A DNA stretch of 60,742 nt from Auraticoccus cholistanensis (GCF_009742705.1 NZ_WPCU01000004.1:57580-118321), one strand, 5' to 3'. Shown: positions 24,610 through 33,992, counted from the first letter of the stretch. Program-made: numbers and translations. Notes: a model not told the origin generated them from the sequence alone.

Positions 24610-26442
24610 TCACGCGGTGGCGTCCCGGCCGGAGGTGGTCCAGGTGCGCCACAGCCGGGCGTACATCCCGCCGGCCGCGACCAGCTCGTCGTGGTGGCCG
24701 AGCTCGACCGCACGCCCGTCGGCCATGACGAGGATGCGGTCGCAGGCCCGCGCCTGGGTCAGCCGGTGCGCGACGACGACGGCCGTCCGGCCGGTCAGCA
24801 GGTCGTCGGCCACCCGTTCGAGCTCGCGGGCGCCGGCGCTGCTGGCCTCGGCGGTGGCCTCGTCCAGCACCACCACGGGTGGGTCGCGAAGGTACAGCCG
24901 GGTCAGCGCCAGGTGCTGCTCCTGCGCCGCGGTGAGCGGGTGGCCACCGGCTCCCACCACCGTGTCGAGGCCGTCAGGCAGCGCCCGCGCCCACGCCGCG
25001 GCTCCCGTGCCGTCCAGCGCCGCCCACAGCTCCTCGTCCCCGCACCCGGGCCGCACCAGCTGCAGGTCCTCGCGCAGCGTCCCGGCGAAGACGTGGCTCT
25101 CCTGGCTGACCATGCCCACCAGCGAGCGCAGGTCGATCTGGTCGAGGTCGGCCAGGTCGACCGCCGTGGCGGGGTCCTCGCCGTCGACCAGCTCGACGGT
25201 CCCGGCCGACGGCGGGAAGACGCCGGCGGCGATGGCGGCCAGCGTGGTCTTGCCCGCGCCGCTCTCGCCGACGACCGCCAGCGAGGTGCCGGCCGGCACG
25301 ACCAGGTCGATCCCGTGCAGCACCTCGTGGCCGTCGTCGTAGGCGTGCCGGATGCCGGTCAGCCGCACCGTCGCGGTCGCCAGCCGCGGCGGCCGCACCC
25401 GCGAGGTCGGCGGGTCCATCTGCGCCACGCCGACGATCCGGGCCAGCGCCGCGGCCGCCCGCTGCACGTCGTCGAAGGACGTCAGCAGGATGCCCAGCGG
25501 GCCGAACAGGCGGTGGAACAGCAGGGCGGCGGCGGTGACGTCGCCCACCGACACCAGGTCGGCGCGGACGAGCAGGAAGCCGGTGGCGATCACCGCGCTG
25601 AGCCCGACCGCCTCGGCGGCGTTCATGGTCCAGGCGAAGGCGGCGAAGGCCCGCCGGGCCCGCAGCGCCGCGGCCAGCCCGGCCTCGGACGCCCCGCGCA
25701 CCCGGTCGGCCTGCAGCTCACCCATGCCGTAGGCGTGCACCGTCCGGCTGCCGTGCACCGACTCCAGCAGCACCCGGGAGCGGGTGGAGGCCCGTGACCG
25801 CTCCTCGGCGTACAGCACCGCGGCCTTGGGCAGGTAGGAGCGCAGCGACAGCACGTACACCGGCACGACGGTGAAGAAGGCCAGGGCGATCCGCCAGTCC
25901 AGCGTGACGAAGGCGACCACCGACACCCCCACGGTGATCAGTGAGTTGATCACCGCCGAGATGGTGGGCACGGACCGGGTGAACACCTCGACGTCCTCGG
26001 TCACCCGCGTGCTGACGTCGCCCACGCCGGCCCGCTCCAGCGTCTGCGGCGCCATCCGCAGCGACCGGTCGACCACCCGCTCACGCAGGTCCGCCGCGAT
26101 GGAGGCGCCGAGCCGCTCCGCCTCCCGCAGCGCCAGGCTGGTGAGCACCGCACCCACCACCACCGCCACGGCCACCGCGGCCAGCAGCGGCGTCAGCGCG
26201 GCCTGGACGTCGGTGCGCCGGTCCAGGGCCGCGATCACCACGTCGACGACCCGGCCCAGCAGCACCGGGGTGGCGATGGTGGCGATGCTGCCCACCACGG
26301 CGGCCGCGGTGCTGGAGGCCACCAGACCCGGCAGGGCCATCGCCGCACGACCGACGGCCGCCGCGGTCACCCGGCCGCTGGCCACCGGCAGCTGCTGGTC
26401 CCGCGACGGCCCGGCCACGGCGTCCTGCCCCCGCGCGGTCAT
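24610..26442 (-). CDS. ABC exporter half-transporter with intact catalytic ATPase residues
   Basis: A 610-residue fused membrane-plus-ATPase exporter subunit: six membrane helices in the first 330 residues, then the nucleotide-binding domain. Walker A is intact (GESGAGKTT, near residue 390), the Q-loop is MVSQESHVFAGTL, Walker B with the catalytic Glu is VVVLDEATAE, and the H-loop is VVVAHRLTQ. The signature, however, is LTAAQ instead of LSGGQ, and the D-loop lacks its Asp. It overlaps the partner gene by 4 nt and must heterodimerise with it. The combination implies one working ATP site, built from this Walker A and the partner's signature. Substrate: lipid, peptide or drug, unknown. Confidence 0.92.
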   Translation of the reverse strand: MTARGQDAVAGPSRDQQLPVASGRVTAAAVGRAAMALPGLVASSTAAAVVGSIATIATPVLLGRVVDVVIAALDRRTDVQAALTPLLAAVAVAVVVGAVLTSLALREAERLGASIAADLRERVVDRSLRMAPQTLERAGVGDVSTRVTEDVEVFTRSVPTISAVINSLITVGVSVVAFVTLDWRIALAFFTVVPVYVLSLRSYLPKAAVLYAEERSRASTRSRVLLESVHGSRTVHAYGMGELQADRVRGASEAGLAAALRARRAFAAFAWTMNAAEAVGLSAVIATGFLLVRADLVSVGDVTAAALLFHRLFGPLGILLTSFDDVQRAAAALARIVGVAQMDPPTSRVRPPRLATATVRLTGIRHAYDDGHEVLHGIDLVVPAGTSLAVVGESGAGKTTLAAIAAGVFPPSAGTVELVDGEDPATAVDLADLDQIDLRSLVGMVSQESHVFAGTLREDLQLVRPGCGDEELWAALDGTGAAAWARALPDGLDTVVGAGGHPLTAAQEQHLALTRLYLRDPPVVVLDEATAEASSAGARELERVADDLLTGRTAVVVAHRLTQARACDRILVMADGRAVELGHHDELVAAGGMYARLWRTWTTSGRDATA

Positions 26443-28166
26443 CGCAGCACCACCGAGCGGTAGGCGTCGAGGGCCAGCAGGTCGCCGTGCGGCCCGGTGG
26501 TGGACGAGCCGTCGGCTCCGACGAAGAGCACCCGGTCGCAGCGGCTCAGCAGCAGCGGGGAGGTGGTGAAGACGACGGTGCCGCGGCGGCCGGCGCGGAC
26601 CCGCCGGAGGCCGTCGGCGATCGCGTCCTCGGTGACCGCGTCCACGGCGGAGGTGGGGTCGCGGAGCACCAGGAGGTCCCGGTCGGCCAGCAGGGCGCGG
26701 GCGAGCGCCACCCGCTGCCGCTGGCCGCCGGACAGGTTCGCGCCGTGGTCGAGCAGGGCGATGTCGCTGAGCGCCGGCGGGCCGGAGCCGGCGGGGCCGG
26801 TGTGGCCGGTCAGGTCGTCCACCCGCAGGGCGGCGGCGTCGAGCGCCGCCGGCAGGTCGACCTGGCCGTCGCCGGCGCCCGTGTCGAGGGCGGCGGCGAG
26901 GGAGCCGCCCAGCAGGTGCACCGCGTGCGGCTCGACCAGCAGCCGGGAGCGGACGCTCCCGGGGTCGAGGTCGGCGACCGGGACGTCCCCGAGGAGGACC
27001 GTGCCGGCTGCCGGCGCCCGGGAACCGGCGAGCAGCTCGCTCAGCGTGTCGGCGGTGGCGACGTCGGGCGTCACGACACCCAGCAGCTCCCCCGGCGCCA
27101 GCTCCAGCGACAGCGGTCCCAGCCCGTCCTCGACCACGTCGGTGAGCCGGAGCGGGCCGTCGGCTCGCCCGTGGCTCGGCGCCGTCGGGGGAGCGGAGGA
27201 GGTGAGCAGCTCGGCCACCCGGCGCCCGCTGGCCCAGCTCACCGCCAGGTCCTGGACCGAGCGGGTGATGCCGCTGATCGGGTCGAGCAGGAAGGTCGCC
27301 ATGCCGATGACGGTCACCAGCTCGGCGAGGCTGATCCGTCCCTCGACCGCGTAGCCCGCGGCCACGGCCGCCGTCAGCACGACGAGGGCGCCGGTGGCGA
27401 GCCGGCTCGTGGTGCCCACGACCGCGTTGGAGGTGGTGGCGCGGACGGTCGCCTCCAGCGACAGCCGGCTGGCCGTGCGGTAGCGCCGGACGGCCTCGGC
27501 GACCCCGCCGAACCCGCGCAGCGAGCGCAGGCCGGTCAGCAGGTCGGAGGCGACCGCCGCCGAGAGCCCGACGGCCTGCTGGCGGGCGCTGAGCCGGCGT
27601 TCGAGGTAGGGCGAGAGCAGCCGGACGCCGCCGACGAGGACCGTCAGCATGACGAGGACGCCGAGCCCGAGGACGAGGTCGATGCGCAGCAGCACCACGG
27701 CGGCGACCGTGAGCCCCACCGTGGCCGCCACCAGGCTGCCGACGGTCTCCATGACCTGGGTGGCGCCCTGGGTGTCGGAGCTGGTGATGGACAGCAGCTC
27801 ACCGGCCTGGCGGTCCCGGCCGACGGACGGGTCGGTCAGGATCCGCCGGACGACCGCCACCCGCTGCAGGTGCGCCTCGGTGACCGCCGCCTTGCCGATG
27901 AGGTAGTAGCCGTAGGCCGCCGCGGACGCCAGCACCGCGAACAGCACCAGGATCGCGCCGACCCCGACCAGGATCGCGGGGACGCTGGAGGAGGCGACCG
28001 CGAGCCCGATCACGTAGCCGGCGGCCACCGGCACCAGCGCCTCGCAGACCTGGTGCGTGGTGGCCAGCAGGTAGCCCAGGGCGAGCTGGCGGCGGTGGCG
28101 GCGGAACATCGGACGCCACAGCGGGGATCGCCCGGTCGCGGCGGCACGCGGCGTGCGGCGGTTCAC
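26439..28166 (-). CDS. ABC exporter half-transporter with a lost Walker A
   Basis: The 575-residue partner of the downstream half-transporter, six membrane helices then a nucleotide-binding domain. Here the P-loop is gone: the Walker A position reads GVVTPDVATADTLS (near residue 360) with no GxxGxGK lysine. The Walker B Asp is Arg (LLVLRDPTS), the Q-loop glutamine is replaced (LLVEPHAV) and the H-loop His is missing (VVFTTSPLLL). Yet the signature is perfect, NLSGGQRQRVALARALL. The protein therefore supplies LSGGQ to the partner's site and cannot bind ATP normally itself. ATG at 28164-28166; the gene is divergent from the ABC-2 operon. Confidence 0.92.
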   Translation of the reverse strand: MNRRTPRAAATGRSPLWRPMFRRHRRQLALGYLLATTHQVCEALVPVAAGYVIGLAVASSSVPAILVGVGAILVLFAVLASAAAYGYYLIGKAAVTEAHLQRVAVVRRILTDPSVGRDRQAGELLSITSSDTQGATQVMETVGSLVAATVGLTVAAVVLLRIDLVLGLGVLVMLTVLVGGVRLLSPYLERRLSARQQAVGLSAAVASDLLTGLRSLRGFGGVAEAVRRYRTASRLSLEATVRATTSNAVVGTTSRLATGALVVLTAAVAAGYAVEGRISLAELVTVIGMATFLLDPISGITRSVQDLAVSWASGRRVAELLTSSAPPTAPSHGRADGPLRLTDVVEDGLGPLSLELAPGELLGVVTPDVATADTLSELLAGSRAPAAGTVLLGDVPVADLDPGSVRSRLLVEPHAVHLLGGSLAAALDTGAGDGQVDLPAALDAAALRVDDLTGHTGPAGSGPPALSDIALLDHGANLSGGQRQRVALARALLADRDLLVLRDPTSAVDAVTEDAIADGLRRVRAGRRGTVVFTTSPLLLSRCDRVLFVGADGSSTTGPHGDLLALDAYRSVVLR

Positions 28167-28378
28167 TGCATCCTCCTCGGGACCGCGTGCCCGGGCCAGG
28201 GGCGGGGTCGCGACGCGTGGTCGGCGCCGGTCGGTGGGCCCTGGGAGCGTATCCGGTCGTCGTCGCCGCCACCCCGGCTTTCCGCCGGGGCGTGCGGTCG
28301 TGCGGAGCGCCGCGTGAGCCTCGGGAAAGAGGGCGGGAAGTGTCGGCCCCCGGCGATAGCGTTCGGCCAGGAGGTGCG

Positions 28379-29398
28379 ATGACCGCGATCACCGTCGACC
28401 GGCTGCACAAGACCTACACCGTCCCCGAGCGCGAGGGCGGTCTGCGCGCTGCCGTCGGCAGCCTGGTGCGCCGCCGGACCCGGCAGGTGCGGGCCGTGGC
28501 CGAGGTCAGCTTCGAGATCGACCACGGCGAGGTGGTCGGCTTCCTCGGCCCCAACGGCGCGGGCAAGACCACCACGCTGAAGATGCTGGCCGGGCTGCTG
28601 CACCCCACCTCGGGCGAGGCGCGGGTGCTGGGCAGCACGCCGTGGCAGCGGGAGCGGTCCTACCTGTCGCGGATGGCGCTGATCATGGGCCAGCGCAACC
28701 AGCTGCAGTGGGACATCCCGGTGCTGGACTCCTACCGGCTCAACCAGGCGGTGTTCCGCATCCCCGACGCGCAGTTCCGCTCCCGGCTGGACGAGCTCAC
28801 CGAGCTGCTCGAGCTGCAGGCGCTGCTGCGCAAGCCGGTGCGCAACCTGTCGCTGGGGGAGCGGATGAAGTGCGAGATCGCCGGCTCGCTGCTGCACGCC
28901 CCGCAGGTGCTCTTCCTCGACGAGCCGACCATCGGCCTCGACGTGGCCATGCAGCGGCGGATCCGCTCCTTCGTGGCCGACTACAACCGGCGCACCGGCG
29001 CCTGCGTGATGCTCACCAGCCACTACATGGCCGACGTCGAGGCGCTGTGCCGGCGGGTGATCGTGATCCACCACGGCCGGCTGCTGTTCGACGGCGGCCT
29101 GACCGACCTGGTGCACCGCTTCGCCGCCGAGAAGACGATCACCGTCGAGCTCGAGGAGTCCCGCGCCGACGACGCCGACCTGGCCCGGCTGGTGGGCGGG
29201 CACCCGCTGGAGCGCTCGGCCACCGGGATCAGCGTCCGGGTGCCCAAGGCCGAGACCGCCCGGGTGGCCGCGCGGCTGCTGGCCGAGCTGCCGGTGGTCG
29301 ACCTGGTGGTCGAGGAGCCGCCGATCGAGTCGGTGATCGAGCAGGTCTTCGACGCGCCCGAGGAGCAGCCGAGCGGGCAGGAGGTCACCGGTGGCTGA
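28379..29398 (+). CDS. ABC-2 exporter ATP-binding protein
   Basis: A 339-residue ATPase. Walker A is GPNGAGKTTT, the signature is LSLGERMKCEIA, Walker B is VLFLDEPTIGLD and the H-loop is MLTSHYMADVEAL. A C-terminal extension of about 90 residues follows the core, as in drug- and lipid-exporting ABC-2 ATPases. The ATG at 28379 is supported by AGGAGG at 28369-28374 and by a TAGCGT -10 box at 28357-28362, giving a very short leader of about 10 nt. It overlaps the first permease gene by 8 nt and is the first gene of a three-gene exporter operon. The family with two DUF990-type permeases is often labelled viologen exporter; the substrate is unknown. Confidence 0.92.
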   Translation: MTAITVDRLHKTYTVPEREGGLRAAVGSLVRRRTRQVRAVAEVSFEIDHGEVVGFLGPNGAGKTTTLKMLAGLLHPTSGEARVLGSTPWQRERSYLSRMALIMGQRNQLQWDIPVLDSYRLNQAVFRIPDAQFRSRLDELTELLELQALLRKPVRNLSLGERMKCEIAGSLLHAPQVLFLDEPTIGLDVAMQRRIRSFVADYNRRTGACVMLTSHYMADVEALCRRVIVIHHGRLLFDGGLTDLVHRFAAEKTITVELEESRADDADLARLVGGHPLERSATGISVRVPKAETARVAARLLAELPVVDLVVEEPPIESVIEQVFDAPEEQPSGQEVTGG

Positions 29399-30257
29399 GC
29401 AGGCCGTGGCCGGCCCGACGACCGCGGGCCGTCCGGACTTCTCCCGGGTGTCGTGGCCGGCGCTGGCCCGCTACTACCGCGGTGAGTTCAGCGCCGCCAC
29501 GGCGAACAACCTGGCCTACCGCGGCGCGGTGGCGATCTGGGTGGTGACCACCGTGATCCAGCCGCTGGTGTCCATCGTGGTGTGGCGGACGGTCGCCGGT
29601 CCCGGCGGGCAGGTCAGCGGCTACAGCAGCGCCGAGTTCGTCACCTACTTCGCCATCACCATGCTGGTGGAGCACCTGACCTTCATCTGGCTGATGTGGG
29701 AGTTCGAGTACCGCATCCGCACCGGCTCGATGTCGCCGCTGCTGCTGCGCCCGATCCACCCCATCCACAAGGACGTCTGCGACAACCTCTCCTACAAGGT
29801 GATCGGTCTGCTGGGGGTGGTGCCGGCCATGGTGCTGCTGGTCGTCGGCTTCGGCGGGGACGTGTCCGACATCGGGGTGGCGCAGGTGCTGGCCTTCCTG
29901 CTGGCGCTGCTGCTGGCCATGGCGCTGCGGTTCGTGCTCGAGTGGGTGCTGGCGCTGTCGGCGTTCTGGCTGACCAAGATCTCCGCGCTGAACAATCTGT
30001 ACTTCTCGGTCTTCCTCTTCCTCGGCGGCTCCTTCGCCCCGCTGGCGGTGCTGCCGGAGGCGGTGCGCGCGGTGGCGCTGGTCTCGCCCTTCCCGTGGAT
30101 GCTGGCCTTCCCGGTCGAGGTGGCGATGGGCCGGCGGAGCGGGGCCGACGTGCTCGTCGGCTACGGCGTCCAGCTGCTCTGGCTGGGGCTCGCGCTGCTG
30201 CTGCTGCGGCTGGTGTGGCGCCGGGCCGTGCGGCGCTACTCCGCGGTGGGGGCCTGA
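29391..30257 (+). CDS. ABC-2 permease (ABC2_membrane_6/DUF990 type), subunit 1
   Basis: A 288-residue membrane protein with about six hydrophobic segments, among them GVVPAMVLLVVGFGGDVSD and FSVFLFLGGSFAPLAVLP. The features fit the DUF990 ABC-2 permeases that occur as adjacent pairs. GTG at 29391 is preceded by a GGAGG and overlaps the ATPase gene. Subunit 2 begins one base after this stop. It should form the export channel together with subunit 2, powered by the upstream ATPase. No substrate can be inferred. Confidence 0.87.
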   Translation: MAEQAVAGPTTAGRPDFSRVSWPALARYYRGEFSAATANNLAYRGAVAIWVVTTVIQPLVSIVVWRTVAGPGGQVSGYSSAEFVTYFAITMLVEHLTFIWLMWEFEYRIRTGSMSPLLLRPIHPIHKDVCDNLSYKVIGLLGVVPAMVLLVVGFGGDVSDIGVAQVLAFLLALLLAMALRFVLEWVLALSAFWLTKISALNNLYFSVFLFLGGSFAPLAVLPEAVRAVALVSPFPWMLAFPVEVAMGRRSGADVLVGYGVQLLWLGLALLLLRLVWRRAVRRYSAVGA

Positions 30258-30258
30258 G

Positions 30259-31074
30259 GTGGCGGGCCCGCTGCTCGACCGCGTCGGCCACGACGCGAGG
30301 ATCGTCGCCACCTACATCTCCCTGGGCGTGGTCAACCTGGTGCAGTACCGCTCCGACTTCGTGCTGGCGGTGGTCAACGGGCTGATCACCCTGGTCACCC
30401 AGCTGCTGGCGCTGGCGGTGGTGTTCGGCCAGACGTCGGAGCTGGGCGGCTGGAGCCGGCACGACCTGCTCGTCCTGGTCGGGGTGCACTTCCTCATCGG
30501 CGGGCTGATCGGGCTGGTGATCCGACCCTCGATGGAGACGATGATGGAGGGGATCCGGCTCGGCACCTTCGACTTCACCCTGGTCAAGCCCGCCGACTCC
30601 CAGCTGCTGGCCAGCGTCCAGGTCGTCCGCCCACCGGCGCTGGTCGACGTGGCCATCGGGGTGGGGGTGGTCGTCTGGGGGGTCGGGGGACGCGGCGGTG
30701 CGCTGTCCGCCGGCGACGTGGCGCTGTTCCTGCTCACCCTGCTCTGCGGCACGGTCACCATCTACAGCTTCGTGCTGGCCCTCAGCACGATGGCCTTCTG
30801 GTTCGTGCGGCTGGACAACGTGCTGGCCATCTTCCAGTCGCTGTTCGGCCAGGCCGGCCGCTGGCCGGTGACCATCTTCCCCGGCTGGCTGCGGCTGCTG
30901 CTCACCTTCGCCGTGCCGCTGGCCTTCGCGGTCACCGTGCCCTCGGAGGCGCTGACCGGGCGGCTGGACCTGGCCACCACCCTGGGCGCGGTCGCTCTGG
31001 CGGCGGTCTTCTTCGCCGCCGCCCGCTGGTTCTGGTTCTTCGCGCTGCGCCGCTACACCGGCGCCTCGGCCTGA
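30259..31074 (+). CDS. ABC-2 permease (ABC2_membrane_6/DUF990 type), subunit 2
   Basis: A 271-residue permease with a short cytoplasmic N-terminus and about six membrane segments. The mid-region GTFDFTLVKPADSQL and the conserved WFVRLDNVLAIFQSLFGQAG are characteristic of the second member of DUF990 pairs. GTG at 30259 follows the previous stop after one base, so re-initiation or coupling is expected. The gene ends only 2 nt from the convergent gamma-glutamyltransferase gene, so the two transcripts probably overlap at their ends. Confidence 0.87.
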   Translation: MAGPLLDRVGHDARIVATYISLGVVNLVQYRSDFVLAVVNGLITLVTQLLALAVVFGQTSELGGWSRHDLLVLVGVHFLIGGLIGLVIRPSMETMMEGIRLGTFDFTLVKPADSQLLASVQVVRPPALVDVAIGVGVVVWGVGGRGGALSAGDVALFLLTLLCGTVTIYSFVLALSTMAFWFVRLDNVLAIFQSLFGQAGRWPVTIFPGWLRLLLTFAVPLAFAVTVPSEALTGRLDLATTLGAVALAAVFFAAARWFWFFALRRYTGASA

Positions 31075-31076
31075 GG

Positions 31077-32915
31077 TCAGCGGCCGGCGGCGTAGCCCTG
31101 CATGCCGCGCGGGTTGGCCGCCGCCAGCAGGATGCCGGTGTCGGGGTGGCGGGCGACGGCGCTGAGCCGGCCCTCCGACCACGCCCCGCCCACGGCGACC
31201 TGGTGGCCGCGGCGCCGCAGCTCGGCGACCGTGGCCTCGGGCACCCGGGACTCCAGCACCAGCGAGGCCGGCTCGTAGCCGCGGGGGTAGAAGGAGTTGA
31301 CCAGGTGGTTGGTGTGCCAGTTCGGGGCGTCGATGGCGCCCTGCAGGTCGAGGCTGCGGTCGCGGGCGAAGCCGGCCAGCAGCCGCAGCAGCAGGTGGGT
31401 GCTCCACTGGTCCTGCTGGTCCCCGCCCGGGGTGCCGAAGGCGATGGTGGGGCGGCCCTGGTAGGAGGCCAGGCTCGGGGTCAGGGTGGTGCGCGGCCGC
31501 CGCCCGGGGGTGAGGGTGTTGGGCAGCCCGTCGTCGAGCCAGGCCATCTGCAGCCGGTTGCCCAGCGGGAAGCCGAGCCCGGGCACGACCGGGTTGGACT
31601 GCAGCCAGCCGCCGCTGGGGGTGGCCGAGATCATGGTGCCCCAGCGGTCCACCACGTCGAGGTGGCAGGTGTCGCCGCGGGTGGTGCCGTCGGCGTCGAC
31701 CGGCGGGGCGACCGGGTCCGGGCCGTCGGAGTGCTGGGTGGTCGGCTCACCGACGCCACCGGCGAGCTCGCGGCTGACCTCGCCGGCGACCACCCGGCGG
31801 ATGTGCTCGGCCACCCGGGCCTGCTGCCCCGACGGGGCGCCGGGCCGCCACTCGGTGGAGGCGTGCTCGCTGATCAGGGCGCGGCGCTGCTCGGCGTAGC
31901 CGGTGGACAGCAGCGCATCCAGGTCGACCGGTGCGGCGTCGCCGTACCAGGCGTCGCGGTCGGCCATCGCCAGCTTGGTGCCCTCCACCAGCCGGTGCAG
32001 GGTGGCGGGGTCGTCCACGTCGAGGCCGGCCAGGTCGACGTCGCCGAGCAGCGCCAGCTGCTGCAGCATCACCGGGCCCTGGCTCCAGGCGCCGGCCTTG
32101 GCCACCGTCCAGTCGCCGAGCTGGAAGGTGACGGGCTGCTCCCAGGTCGCCTCCCAGCCCGCCAGGTCGTCGCCGCTGAGGTACCCCGCGTGCGGCGTGC
32201 CCGAGGAGTCCTGGGTCTCGGTGGCGGCCGCGGCGACCAGCGCCTCGGCCACGAAGCCCTCGCGCCAGGTGCGCCGGGCGGCCTCGATCTGGGTCTCGCG
32301 GTCCGGACCGGCGGCCTCGGCCTCGGCGACGAGCCGCTGCCAGGTGCGGGCCAGGTCGCGGTTGCGGAACAGCCGGCCCGGGGTGGGCCCGTCGGCGCCG
32401 AGGTACAGCTCGGCGGAGCTGGTCCAGTGCTCGGCGAAGAGGTCGCGCACGCTGGCCACCGTGGCCGCCACCTGCGGGACGGGGGAGTGGCCGTGCTCGG
32501 CGAGGCCGATGGCGTGCTCGAGGACGTCGCGCAGCGTCCAGGTGCCGTGGTCGCGGAGCAGCAGCAGCCACGCGTCCACGGCACCGGGCACCGGCGCGGC
32601 CAGCGGCCCGGTGCCGGGAACGATGTCGAGCCCGAGCTCGCGGTAGCGCCCGGCGGTGGCGCCGGCCGGGGCGACGCCCTGCCCGCACAGCACCTGGGGC
32701 TCACCGCCCTCGACGCTGATGATCAGCGGCACCTCGCCGGCCGGACCGTTGAGGTGCGGCTCCACGACGTGCAGCACGAAGGCCGCGGCCACGGCGGCGT
32801 CCGCGGCACGCCCGCCGCGCTCCAGCACCGACATCGCGGTGGCCGAGGCCAGCCAGTGGGTGCTGCCCACCATGCCGAAGGTGCCCTGCAGGGTCGGACG
32901 GGTGGTGAAGGCCAT
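31077..32915 (-). CDS. Gamma-glutamyltransferase family protein
   Basis: A 612-residue Ntn-hydrolase of the GGT family, which self-cleaves to expose an N-terminal Thr. The cleavage Thr is T416 in RGDTCHLDVVD; the family also shows NRLQMAW and FGTPGGDQQDQWSTHLLLRL in the small subunit. The usual TTHxSVVD is GDTCHLDVVD here, an acceptable variant. The annotated role is transfer or hydrolysis of gamma-glutamyl groups, but homologues lacking a signal peptide, as here, may be cephalosporin-acylase-like. ATG at 32913-32915 is chosen because a TAGGGT -10 box on the minus strand lies 8 nt upstream. Confidence 0.88.
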   Translation of the reverse strand: MAFTTRPTLQGTFGMVGSTHWLASATAMSVLERGGRAADAAVAAAFVLHVVEPHLNGPAGEVPLIISVEGGEPQVLCGQGVAPAGATAGRYRELGLDIVPGTGPLAAPVPGAVDAWLLLLRDHGTWTLRDVLEHAIGLAEHGHSPVPQVAATVASVRDLFAEHWTSSAELYLGADGPTPGRLFRNRDLARTWQRLVAEAEAAGPDRETQIEAARRTWREGFVAEALVAAAATETQDSSGTPHAGYLSGDDLAGWEATWEQPVTFQLGDWTVAKAGAWSQGPVMLQQLALLGDVDLAGLDVDDPATLHRLVEGTKLAMADRDAWYGDAAPVDLDALLSTGYAEQRRALISEHASTEWRPGAPSGQQARVAEHIRRVVAGEVSRELAGGVGEPTTQHSDGPDPVAPPVDADGTTRGDTCHLDVVDRWGTMISATPSGGWLQSNPVVPGLGFPLGNRLQMAWLDDGLPNTLTPGRRPRTTLTPSLASYQGRPTIAFGTPGGDQQDQWSTHLLLRLLAGFARDRSLDLQGAIDAPNWHTNHLVNSFYPRGYEPASLVLESRVPEATVAELRRRGHQVAVGGAWSEGRLSAVARHPDTGILLAAANPRGMQGYAAGR

Positions 32916-33013
32916 GGTCACCGACCCTACGCCGTCTCCCGGCGCCCGATCGGCTGCGCAGTCGCAGCGGATCGGGCGCCGCTGGCGGGCGAGCACGCCC
33001 GTAGGCTTCGGGA

Positions 33014-33793
33014 GTGCGCCTCGCTACCTGGAACGTCAACTCCATCCGCTCCCGGATCGCGCGGGTCGAGGACTTCCTCACCCGCCACGACGTCGACGTG
33101 CTCGCGCTGCAGGAGACCAAGGCGCGCGAGGACCAGCTGCCGCTGCTCGGCCTGGAGTCGATGGGCTACGAGGTGGCCGCCGCCGGGGTCAACCAGTGGA
33201 ACGGCGTGGCGGTGATCAGCCGGGTCGGCATCGCCGACGTCGAGGTCGGCTTCCCGGGCATGCCCGGCTGGGGCGATCCGCTGGTGCAGGAGTCCCGGGC
33301 GATCGGGGTCACCTGCGGCGGGGTGCGGGTCTGGTCGCTGTACGTGCCCAACGGCCGCAAGCCCGACGACCCGCACTACGTCTACAAGCTGGACTGGCTG
33401 GCTCGGCTGCGGGACGCCGCCACGAGCTGGCGCGACGTCCCCACCGCCCTGGTGGGGGACTGGAACATCGCCCCCACCGACGACGACGTCTTCGACATCG
33501 CCCAGTTCGCCCGCTCCACCCACGTCACCCCGGCCGAGCGGGCCGCCTTCCGGGCCTTCCTCGACGACGGCTGGGCCGACGTCGTCCGCCCGCACGCGCC
33601 GGGGCCGAACGTCTACACCTACTGGGACTACTACCGGCAGCGGTTCGAGCGCAACCGCGGCATGCGGATCGACTTCGTGCTCGGCTCCCCGCCGCTGGCC
33701 GAGCGGGTGACGCACGCCTGGATCGACACCGACGAGCGCGCCGGCACCGGGGCCTCCGACCACGCGCCGGTGGTCGTCGACGTCGACCTCTGA
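33014..33793 (+). CDS. xth: Exodeoxyribonuclease III
   Basis: A 259-residue AP endonuclease/3'-5' exonuclease of base-excision repair. The protein opens with the family start RLATWNVNSIRSR (metal-ligand Asn), then LALQETKARED with the catalytic Glu, VPNGRKPDDPHYVYKL, VGDWNIAP and ASDHAPVVVDVDL with the catalytic Asp-His pair. GTG at 33014 sits 6 nt after a TAGGCT box (33002-33007), so the mRNA is probably leaderless. It is divergent from the GGT gene across about 100 nt that contain both promoters. Confidence 0.96.
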   Translation: MRLATWNVNSIRSRIARVEDFLTRHDVDVLALQETKAREDQLPLLGLESMGYEVAAAGVNQWNGVAVISRVGIADVEVGFPGMPGWGDPLVQESRAIGVTCGGVRVWSLYVPNGRKPDDPHYVYKLDWLARLRDAATSWRDVPTALVGDWNIAPTDDDVFDIAQFARSTHVTPAERAAFRAFLDDGWADVVRPHAPGPNVYTYWDYYRQRFERNRGMRIDFVLGSPPLAERVTHAWIDTDERAGTGASDHAPVVVDVDL

Positions 33794-33896
33794 GCCCCTG
33801 CTCCCGCCGGGGCGTTGTCGCGCCCGCCGCGCGGGTAAGGAGCGGGAGAGGAAGTCCACCCGTCCGGGTGCGACCTGCCGAGCTGAGGAGCGAGCC

Positions 33897-33992
33897 GTGA
33901 ACAGTCGGAGCTGGTGGATCGTGGTCTTCCCGATCGGCATCGTGGCCATCGTGGTGCTGCTCGGCCTGATCTTCTACTTCAACGCCGGCTGA
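33897..33992 (+). CDS. 31-residue single-pass membrane peptide
   Basis: A very short gene encoding a 31-residue peptide: polar MNSRSWW, then one transmembrane helix (VVFPIGIVAIVVLLGLIFYF) and a short NAG tail. Support comes from a strong GAGGAG at 33885-33890 with 6-nt spacing to GTG 33897, and from composition: no charged residue within the helix and a single Arg before it (positive-inside). It lies between xth and the Tad operon. It may be a small regulatory or assembly factor of the membrane, but the function is unknown. The reading is short enough that chance cannot be excluded. Confidence 0.6.
   Translation: MNSRSWWIVVFPIGIVAIVVLLGLIFYFNAG

Noticed and set aside
33802-33890. CTCCCGC...GCGGGAG repeat after exonuclease III as a terminator
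   Set aside because: The arms are only 7 bp and are about 35 nt apart, too loose to call a terminator.
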